Source: an uncultured Rubrobacteraceae bacterium
GTDB taxonomy: Bacteria > Actinomycetota > Rubrobacteria > Rubrobacterales > Rubrobacteraceae
Direction of reading: 5' to 3'
Length of the DNA stretch: 30,908 nucleotides
Assembly (NCBI GenBank): GCA_902806105.1
Contig: CADCVI010000127.1
Location: forward strand, 1-30,908
In this document: positions 24,429 to 30,908 of the stretch, one piece after another
Layout of the letters: every line of letters starts with the position of its first letter
How positions within the stretch are numbered: position 1 is the stretch's first letter
The notes under the pieces: generated by a model
Seen by the model: the letters and a program-made list of their open reading frames with translations, nothing else
What the model was told of the DNA's origin: nothing
Database searches by the model: none
Translations under genes and position numbers: made by a program

Positions 24429-25358
24429 ATGGACGTAGGTTTTTACGGTCTCGGCAGGATGGGCGCGAACATGACGCGGCGCCTGGTGAAGGACGGCGAG
24501 CATCGGGTAGTCGCGGGCAACCGCTCGCCGGGTCCGGTGGACGAGGTCGTCAAGGACGGGGCCGAGGGGGCCTACTCGATGGAGGAGCTCGTCGAGAAGC
24601 TCTCCGGGGACGGGCCGCGCGCCATCACGGTGATGGTCCCGGCCGGCGACGTGACCGAGCAGGCGCTCTTGAAGCTCGCGGACATGATGGATGAGGGCGA
24701 CATCCTCATCGACGGCGGCAACTCGTACTTCAGGGACTCCGTTCGCCGGGCCGAGATGCTGCGCGAGAAGGGCATACGGTTCCTGGATCAGGGGACGAGC
24801 GGGGGCGTGTGGGGCTTGCAGGTCGGCTACTGCCTCATGGTCGGCGGAGACGCCAGCGCGTTCGAGCACGTCGAGCCCGCGCTCAAGACCCTCGCGCCGC
24901 CGGACGGCTACGCCTACCTCGGTGAGGCAGGCGCCGGTCACTTCACGAAGATGGTCCACAACGGGGTCGAGTACGGGATGATGCAGGCCTACGCCGAGGG
25001 GTTCGAGATCCTGGAGAAGAGCCAGTACGACTTCGATCTTCGCGCCATCTCCAGCTTGTGGAACCAGGGGAGCGTCGTCAGAAGCTGGCTGCTTGAGCTA
25101 GCCGAGGCCGCCTTCGAGCAGGACGGCCACCTCGACAGCGTCCGCGGCTACGCCGAGGATTCGGGCGAGGGCCGCTGGACGATCCTTGAGGCCATAAACG
25201 AGGACGTCCCGGCTCACGTCATCGCCGCCTCGCTCTTCGCCAGGTTCTCCTCCCGCCAGGACGACTCCTTCGCCATGAAGGTTATAGCCGCCCTGCGCGG
25301 CCAGTTCGGCGGCCACGCCATCCAGGAGGCGTCGACGAAGTACCCGGAGCCAAAGTAA
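24429..25358 (+). CDS. gnd: 6-phosphogluconate dehydrogenase (decarboxylating), short form
   Basis: A 309-residue enzyme that oxidises 6-phosphogluconate to ribulose 5-phosphate and CO2. The dinucleotide-binding motif is GLGRMG at residues 7-12. Substrate and catalytic blocks are [21 protein letters not shown] and [18 protein letters not shown], which contains the catalytic Lys-Asn pair. At about 300 residues it belongs to the shorter class of Gnd rather than the 470-residue E. coli type; short forms are often NAD-preferring, but the cofactor here is not proven. AGGGAGGAAT gives a strong ribosome site. It is the first gene of the oxidative pentose-phosphate operon, 13 bases before zwf. Confidence 0.95.
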   Translation: MDVGFYGLGRMGANMTRRLVKDGEHRVVAGNRSPGPVDEVVKDGAEGAYSMEELVEKLSGDGPRAITVMVPAGDVTEQALLKLADMMDEGDILIDGGNSYFRDSVRRAEMLREKGIRFLDQGTSGGVWGLQVGYCLMVGGDASAFEHVEPALKTLAPPDGYAYLGEAGAGHFTKMVHNGVEYGMMQAYAEGFEILEKSQYDFDLRAISSLWNQGSVVRSWLLELAEAAFEQDGHLDSVRGYAEDSGEGRWTILEAINEDVPAHVIAASLFARFSSRQDDSFAMKVIAALRGQFGGHAIQEASTKYPEPK

Positions 25359-25371
25359 GGGGGAGCCCGAA

Positions 25372-26903
<1,532 letters not shown>

Positions 26904-26907
<4 letters not shown>

Positions 26908-27992
26908 TCGGCGAGTTCCGGACGGTCGGGGATGGCGGCGGGGGCGCGATGTCGCTGTCGGAGATAGAGCGGGGGCTCTCGCGCCTCAGGGCGAACGACG
27001 ACGGCACCATCGGTGCCCGGGCGAGCGTCCTGAACCTGATCGTGGTGACGGACGAGGAGTCGGCCGAGGGCGTGACCCGCGTCATCAACGAGCTCTCGGG
27101 GCGCTACCCCTCGAGGGCGCTCGTCATGATCTCCGACCCCGAGGAGGAGCGCGCCAACCTGGAGATCGGGATCTCCGTCTTCTGCAACGTTCGGGGCGGA
27201 GCGGGCACCAACGTCTGCGCCGAGGGGGTGACCCTCCACGTCGAGGGGCCCCCCGCCAGACACCTCGAAAGCCTCGCAGGCCCCCTCCTGCTCCCGGATC
27301 TCCCCGTCTTCCTCTGGTACCCGAACGGCAACACCCCGGCCTCGCCGAAATGCGACGGCATGGCCGCCCTCGCCGGCCGCATCGTCCTGGACACCGGCGC
27401 CGCCCCCGATCCCGAGAGCTCCCTGCGGGCCGTCGCCGACCTCGTGGGGCACGAGGAGACCCCCGCGGTGGGCGATCTGCAGTGGGCCGCCCTCTCGCCG
27501 TGGCGATCACTCGTCAGGGACCTCTTCACACCCCCCGAGAGGGCCGGGGAGCTCGGCAGGATCCGCCGCGTCGAGGTCCAGTACGCCCCCGACGCCAGGA
27601 GCCGCGCCCTGCTCTTCGCGGGCTGGCTCTCTTCCTGCCTGGGCTGGCGCCCGGAAGCTGCCTCCCGCACGGACGAAGGCGGGCGCGAGCTGACCTTCGC
27701 GGGGCCGTCCGGTACCGTCACCGTACTCCTGACCCCGAACGACTCCGACGCGGCCCTGCGCACGGTGCGGCTCCGCTGCGACGACGGCCTCTCCTTCGAG
27801 GTCTCCCGCCACAGGGAATCTACCGACGCCCGCTCCACCGTACTTCGCGGCGACGAGCCCGTAGGCGAGCGCACGGTCCACCTCGGCCCCTCGGATACCG
27901 GCGCCCTGCTCGGCGAGGAGCTCAGGCTCGTCGCCCGCGACGAGATCTACGAGGCGGCGCTCCATCGTGCCGTGGAGATCCTGAACCTATGA
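26904..27992 (+). CDS. opcA: Glucose-6-phosphate dehydrogenase assembly protein OpcA
   Basis: A 362-residue protein of the OpcA family, which in cyanobacteria and actinobacteria is needed for full G6PDH activity, probably by binding and redox-tuning Zwf. Recognisable parts are the early RASVLNLIVVTD strand, SRALVMISDPEEE, the block with LLLPDLPVFLWYPN around residues 130-143, and the late VEVQYAPDARSRALLFAGWL segment. No enzyme motif is seen, as expected. The ATG at 26904 overlaps the zwf stop (ATGA) and has GGAGG 5 bases upstream. An alternative ATG at 26892 lacks a site. Its end overlaps pgl by 4 bases. Confidence 0.92.
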
Positions 27993-28720
27993 CGCAGCAG
28001 AACGACGTGCGCGTCCACGAGAACGTCGAACAACTCGCGGTAGCAGCAGCGGCGGCCTTCGTTCAGGAGGCGAAGGCCGCCATCGAGGGCTCCGGCCGCT
28101 TCACGGTCGCCCTCGCCGGTGGCTCGACCCCGAGAGCTACGTTCGAGACCCTCGCCTCGGAATACGGCTCCCCGTCCGACCTCGACTGGAGCAAGGTCCA
28201 CGTCTTCTTCGGTGACGAGCGCGCCGTCGGCCCGGACCACGAGGACTCGAACTACCGTATGGCCCACGAGGCGCTCCTCTCGCGAGTCTCCGTAGGCTCC
28301 GTCCACCGCATGCGCGGCGAGCTCCCGCCCCCCGAAGCCGCCTCTCTGTACGAGCAGGAACTCACGTCGTTCTTCGGCGGCCCGCCCGGCCTGGACCTCG
28401 TGATGCTCGGCATAGGCGACGACGGGCACACCGCCAGCCTCTTCCCACGCACCCCGGCCCTCGACGTATACGATCGCTGGGCCGTGGAGAACCCCGTCGA
28501 GAAGCTCGCGACCACCCGCCTGACCCTGACCGTTCCTACGCTGAACGCCGCTCGTAAAGCATTCTTCCTGGTAGCTGGCGAGGGAAAGGCCGAGGCCCTG
28601 AGGGAGATCCTCGAAGGAGACGCCGACCCGCGAGACTACCCGGCCAAACTCGTCCGCCCGGCGGAGGGCCCGACGTGGATGATCGATCAAGCCGCCTCGG
28701 AGCTGCTGAACCAGCGCTGA
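27989..28720 (+). CDS. pgl: 6-phosphogluconolactonase
   Basis: A 243-residue enzyme of the DevB/SOL type that hydrolyses 6-phosphogluconolactone, the product of Zwf. Family blocks are VALAGGSTPRATFETLA near residues 42-58, VFFGDERAVGPDHEDSNYRM near 73-92, and LGIGDDGHTASLFP near 135-148 with the catalytic His. The ATG overlaps the opcA stop (ATGA), so the three genes zwf-opcA-pgl are translationally chained. It is the last gene of the operon, followed by a terminator hairpin 24 bases later. Confidence 0.95.
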   Translation: MTQQNDVRVHENVEQLAVAAAAAFVQEAKAAIEGSGRFTVALAGGSTPRATFETLASEYGSPSDLDWSKVHVFFGDERAVGPDHEDSNYRMAHEALLSRVSVGSVHRMRGELPPPEAASLYEQELTSFFGGPPGLDLVMLGIGDDGHTASLFPRTPALDVYDRWAVENPVEKLATTRLTLTVPTLNAARKAFFLVAGEGKAEALREILEGDADPRDYPAKLVRPAEGPTWMIDQAASELLNQR

Positions 28721-28744
28721 ACTCCGCCCGGGTAACGCTTGCAG

Positions 28745-28775
28745 GCCGTCCCGCTCCTGTACCAAACGGGACGGC
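28745..28775 (+). terminator. Terminator of the pentose-phosphate operon
   Basis: GCCGTCCCG (28745-28753) and CGGGACGGC (28767-28775) form a perfect 9-base-pair stem with a 13-base loop, 24 bases after pgl. It has no long U-run. Confidence 0.6.
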
Positions 28776-28889
28776 ACTTCGGCGGCCTGGCGTAGCACCG
28801 GGTCGATCCAGGGAGACCGCGAACGAGCCCGGTCTCACCTCCGGCATGGACCCCCTCGGGTCGTGCAACCGGGAAATTCGGGAGGTCGT

Positions 28890-28916
28890 GTTTAGGGCTG
28901 ATGCATGGTGGGGTAC
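28890..28916 (+). promoter_or_regulatory. Possible sigma-B/sigma-F-type promoter of the secreted protein gene
   Basis: GTTTAG (28890-28895), 15 bases, then GGGTAC (28911-28916), close to the GTTTAA/GGGTAT consensus of general-stress sigma factors. Transcription would begin near 28923, about 35 bases before the ATG. Confidence 0.5.
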
Positions 28917-28957
28917 GTTTCCTTGCGACGTGAAAGCTACCTCTCTGGAGGTAACAA

Positions 28958-29359
28958 ATGAAGAGCAAGAAAGCGCGGTTGGCCGCTGCATTGACAGCGG
29001 GTGCCCTAACGCTCACCGTAGCGGCACCTGCACTGGCAGCACCCAGCCCGACGAACCAGTCTGGTGGGGCCGCCGGTGTGGTCGCGGCGGTCGTACAGGT
29101 TGACGACACGCTGAACGAACTCCGTGTGCTGAGCCCCAACGGGGACCAGAACATCGAAGTCGTGACGGTGAAGGACTCGCTCAACAACGTGCTGAACAAC
29201 AGCCCGATCTTGAGCAACAACGTCGTTACGCTTCAGAACTTCCTGAACAACAACACCGTACTAACCGATTTCCTCAACGCCAACGACATCGCCATAAGCG
29301 ACGTTGTCGCGGTTGACGTCTTGAGCGGCGGCGACATAGTGATCTTCGTCCAGCCGTAA
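28958..29359 (+). CDS. Secreted Asn-rich protein, function unknown
   Basis: A 133-residue protein with a clear Sec signal peptide: basic MKSKKARL, a hydrophobic Ala/Leu core, and an AxA site (ALAAP) near residue 28. The mature part of about 105 residues has a Gly/Val-rich start (SGGAAGVVAAVVQVDD), a central stretch very rich in Asn and Leu (SLNNVLNNSPILSNN, then FLNNNTVLTDFLNAND), and a Val/Ile/Asp-rich end. There is no Cys, LPXTG or membrane anchor. No family is recognised. A TGGAGGTAAC ribosome site precedes the ATG. The gene and the DNA after it are visibly less GC-rich than the flanking operons, which may mean recent acquisition. The possible stress promoter suggests envelope stress or stationary-phase expression. 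Confidence 0.75.
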   Translation: MKSKKARLAAALTAGALTLTVAAPALAAPSPTNQSGGAAGVVAAVVQVDDTLNELRVLSPNGDQNIEVVTVKDSLNNVLNNSPILSNNVVTLQNFLNNNTVLTDFLNANDIAISDVVAVDVLSGGDIVIFVQP

Positions 29360-29383
29360 TATCCACCGAGAGAACGTTCTTTG

Positions 29384-29414
29384 GAGAGCCGCGGCTTCAT
29401 ACGCCTCGGCTCTT
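29384..29414 (+). terminator. Hairpin after the secreted protein gene
   Basis: AGAGCCG (29385-29391) and CGGCTCT (29407-29413) form a 7-base-pair stem, extendable by a G-T pair, 25 bases after the stop codon. TTCGGATG follows. Confidence 0.5.
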
Positions 29415-29681
29415 CGGATGTTCGGGGTAGGGTTCGGCAGTGCTCAGCACTCTTCCGATGCCGAAAAGTGCGTTGCTTGTGGTAGTGCGAAGGCGAGATG
29501 CCTTGGTTTCGCTGAGATGATCCGGGACCGGCTCGTTGTTCAGGCACTTTTGGCGTAACGCATACGCATGAGCGTGAGTCGTAATGAAGAGACGGGCCGG
29601 GCGCTTAAATTGACGTGAAAGCAGCTGAAGTGCGAAAAACGCGCAGCTATGTCCGACCCGTCTTCAGAAAAGTTTACGCCG
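29415..29681 (+). other. Non-coding, foldable stretch; possible small RNA gene
   Basis: About 270 bases without a supported reading frame and with lower GC than the neighbours. AAAAGTGC (29464-29471) pairs with GCACTTTT (29544-29551), enclosing 72 bases. Within them GCGAAGGC and GCCTTGGTTTCGC can form a nested hairpin (AAGGC with GCCTT). A CGGCA/TGCCG pair lies just before. The stretch ends in the strong terminator at 29682-29716, which on the plus strand is followed by TTTATT although no plus-strand gene precedes it directly. No known RNA family was recognised and no clear promoter found. Confidence 0.3.
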
Positions 29682-29716
29682 AAAGGGGCTCGCCGGATCA
29701 CTCGGCGAGCCCCTTT
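29682..29716. terminator. Strong bidirectional terminator
   Basis: Fourteen perfect base pairs (AAAGGGGCTCGCCG with CGGCGAGCCCCTTT) around a 7-base loop. Plus-strand transcripts would end in CCCCTTTATT. Minus-strand transcripts from the epimerase gene would meet it 84 bases after its stop. Confidence 0.75.
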
Positions 29717-29799
29717 ATTGCGCTTTCATAGAAAATATGAATACCCCGGCAGTCAAACCTACATATTTCTGTGTACCGATGGGTGCCGGGGGGCTTCTC

Positions 29800-30843
29800 C
29801 TAGAAGAAACGCTTGAGGAGGCCGACGGCACCCTGCTTCCACGGCACCCTGTGGGAGACGCCGGAGGAGTTTTCGAAGCGCTTTCGGTTCTCCAGGTACC
29901 ACCGGAAGTTTCTGAGGAGGGCGTCCTTGTTCGAGTGCTTGGGCGCGTACCCGAGTTGCCTCTTCGCCTTCTCGATGGAGACGAAGGAGTCCTTGGAGGC
30001 CGTTTCGTAGACCCACTTGTAGAGCGGAGAGATCTTGAGCTTGTCGAGGATTCGCAGGCCCCAGATCGCCGGTGCCGCCGGGAAGCCGACGACCTTCTTG
30101 CCGTGTCCCGCGTGGTCGAGGACGACCTGGTAGTCGCCCTTCATCGTCGTGAACTCCTCGGCCCCGATGTTGAAGGTGTCGTTGACCTGGGCCTCGGGGA
30201 GGGTGAGGGTCAGGTAGATGGCCTCGCACAGGTCCTCGACGTCGAGAAGTTGGTAGCGGTTGTTGCCGCTCCCGATCATCGGGAAGTTGTGGCCGGTGTA
30301 TGCCCAATCGTAGAGCAGCGCGAAGACCCCGAGCCGCTCCGGCCCGACAAACGACTTCGGACGGATGATCGGGACGACGAGGCCACGGGCGCGGTACTCC
30401 AGGCACACCATCTCCGCCTGGATCTTTGCCTGCCCGTACGGCCCGACCCCCTCCAGCTTGTCGTCCTCGTAGAGCGGGTGATGATCCGGTATCCCGTAGA
30501 CCGCCGTCGAGGAGACGTGTACGACCCGCTTCACCCCATGCCTCTGGGCCGCGTCCAGGACGTTCCTCGTCCCCTCCACGTCTGTGGTGTGGATGTCCTC
30601 GGCGGAGTAGAGGGGCAGGGCGGCTGCGGTGTGCACGACGAAGTCCACCCCCTCCATCGCCCGGTCGAGGGCCGTCCTGTCGCGAATGTCGCCCTTGACG
30701 GTCTCCACGCTGTCGCGTTCCGGGTAGTCGAACTCCTCGACGTCCAGGGAGGCGCAGGCAAAGCCCCGCGCCATGAGGTGGCGGATCAAGTTTATCCCGA
30801 GGAACCCGGCCCCACCCGTCACCAAAACTCTTTGTCGTTCCAT
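29800..30843 (-). CDS. NAD-dependent epimerase/dehydratase (extended SDR)
   Basis: A 347-residue enzyme of the extended short-chain dehydrogenase family. The NAD-binding motif GGAGFLG is near residues 10-16, with DIRD and HTAAALP blocks following. The catalytic Ser is in VHVSSTAVYG, and the Tyr-Lys pair is in YGQAKIQAE. IRPKSFVGPERLG and GSGNNRYQLLDVEDL match nucleotide-sugar or sterol-type epimerases, and the C-terminal part (about 250-347) is the substrate domain. The substrate is not identifiable; sugar-nucleotide modification is the usual role. The ATG at 30843 has AAGGAGAT 9 bases upstream and homology begins immediately, so the longer start at 30885 is rejected. No sugar-pathway gene is within the window; the gene may continue an operon only downstream, where a terminator stands. 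Confidence 0.88.
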   Translation of the reverse strand: MERQRVLVTGGAGFLGINLIRHLMARGFACASLDVEEFDYPERDSVETVKGDIRDRTALDRAMEGVDFVVHTAAALPLYSAEDIHTTDVEGTRNVLDAAQRHGVKRVVHVSSTAVYGIPDHHPLYEDDKLEGVGPYGQAKIQAEMVCLEYRARGLVVPIIRPKSFVGPERLGVFALLYDWAYTGHNFPMIGSGNNRYQLLDVEDLCEAIYLTLTLPEAQVNDTFNIGAEEFTTMKGDYQVVLDHAGHGKKVVGFPAAPAIWGLRILDKLKISPLYKWVYETASKDSFVSIEKAKRQLGYAPKHSNKDALLRNFRWYLENRKRFENSSGVSHRVPWKQGAVGLLKRFF

Positions 30844-30886
30844 GAAAAGAAATCTCCTTGCGCGTATTAACGGTCGCGAGCGCAAA

Positions 30887-30895
30887 ATTGTAGCA
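30887..30895 (-). promoter_or_regulatory. Extended -10 element of the epimerase gene
   Basis: On the minus strand TGC-TACAAT forms an extended -10 box. Transcription would begin near 30880, about 37 bases before the ATG. A -35 box would fall beyond the window edge. Confidence 0.5.
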
Positions 30896-30908
30896 TGCTA
30901 GGCACAAG

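Overview
The window looks like chromosomal DNA from a high-GC actinobacterium, most likely a deep-branching one such as Rubrobacter. The evidence is the strongly GC-biased third codon positions, an actinobacterial pentose-phosphate operon (gnd-zwf-opcA-pgl), a glycine cleavage operon behind a tandem glycine riboswitch, a class E-type sortase, and two promoters resembling those of sigma-B/sigma-F stress factors. The genus is an inference. No tRNA, rRNA, CRISPR array or insertion sequence was seen.

Layout. 1-4.5 kb: the tail of an unknown gene, a metallo-beta-lactamase-fold hydrolase, a DUF92 membrane protein, a decayed VapC/PIN toxin remnant and leuS. 4.7-7.9 kb, minus strand: an AIM24-family protein, an EAL-domain protein, a CsaA-type tRNA-binding-fold protein and a sortase. 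8.0-12.5 kb, plus strand: glycine riboswitch, gcvPA, gcvPB, gcvT, gcvH, then a long terminator-like hairpin. 12.9-18.8 kb, minus strand: a signalling block. In transcription order it holds a receiver-only regulator, a small membrane protein with a Trp-containing tail, a 92-residue protein ending Trp-Arg, a ComQ-like isoprenyl transferase, a ComP-like polytopic histidine kinase and a ComA-like LuxR-type regulator. 19.0-19.7 kb: a phasin-like Gln-rich helical protein. 20.0-23.7 kb, minus strand: a complete glycine betaine/choline-type (OpuC) ABC importer. 24.4-28.7 kb, plus strand: the oxidative pentose-phosphate operon. 28.9-30.9 kb: an Asn-rich secreted protein, a foldable non-coding stretch and an NAD-dependent epimerase.

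The most interesting part is 13.4-18.0 kb. A small protein with a Trp next to its C terminus is translated just ahead of an isoprenyl-synthase-fold enzyme, from a good TTGACA promoter. About 200 bases further on come a kinase with roughly nine or ten membrane segments and its overlapping LuxR-type regulator, closed by a terminator. This reproduces the four parts of the Bacillus ComQXPA quorum-sensing system (prenylating enzyme, Trp-containing pheromone precursor, membrane kinase, regulator) in the order X-Q-P-A. I know ComQXPA only from Firmicutes, so an actinobacterial version would be new to me. The assignment rests on motifs and gene order only.

The metabolic operons are conventional. Glycine sensed by the riboswitch should raise expression of its own degradation enzymes. 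The pentose-phosphate genes overlap by ATGA junctions and would supply NADPH and pentoses. The Opu importer would supply compatible solute under osmotic stress.
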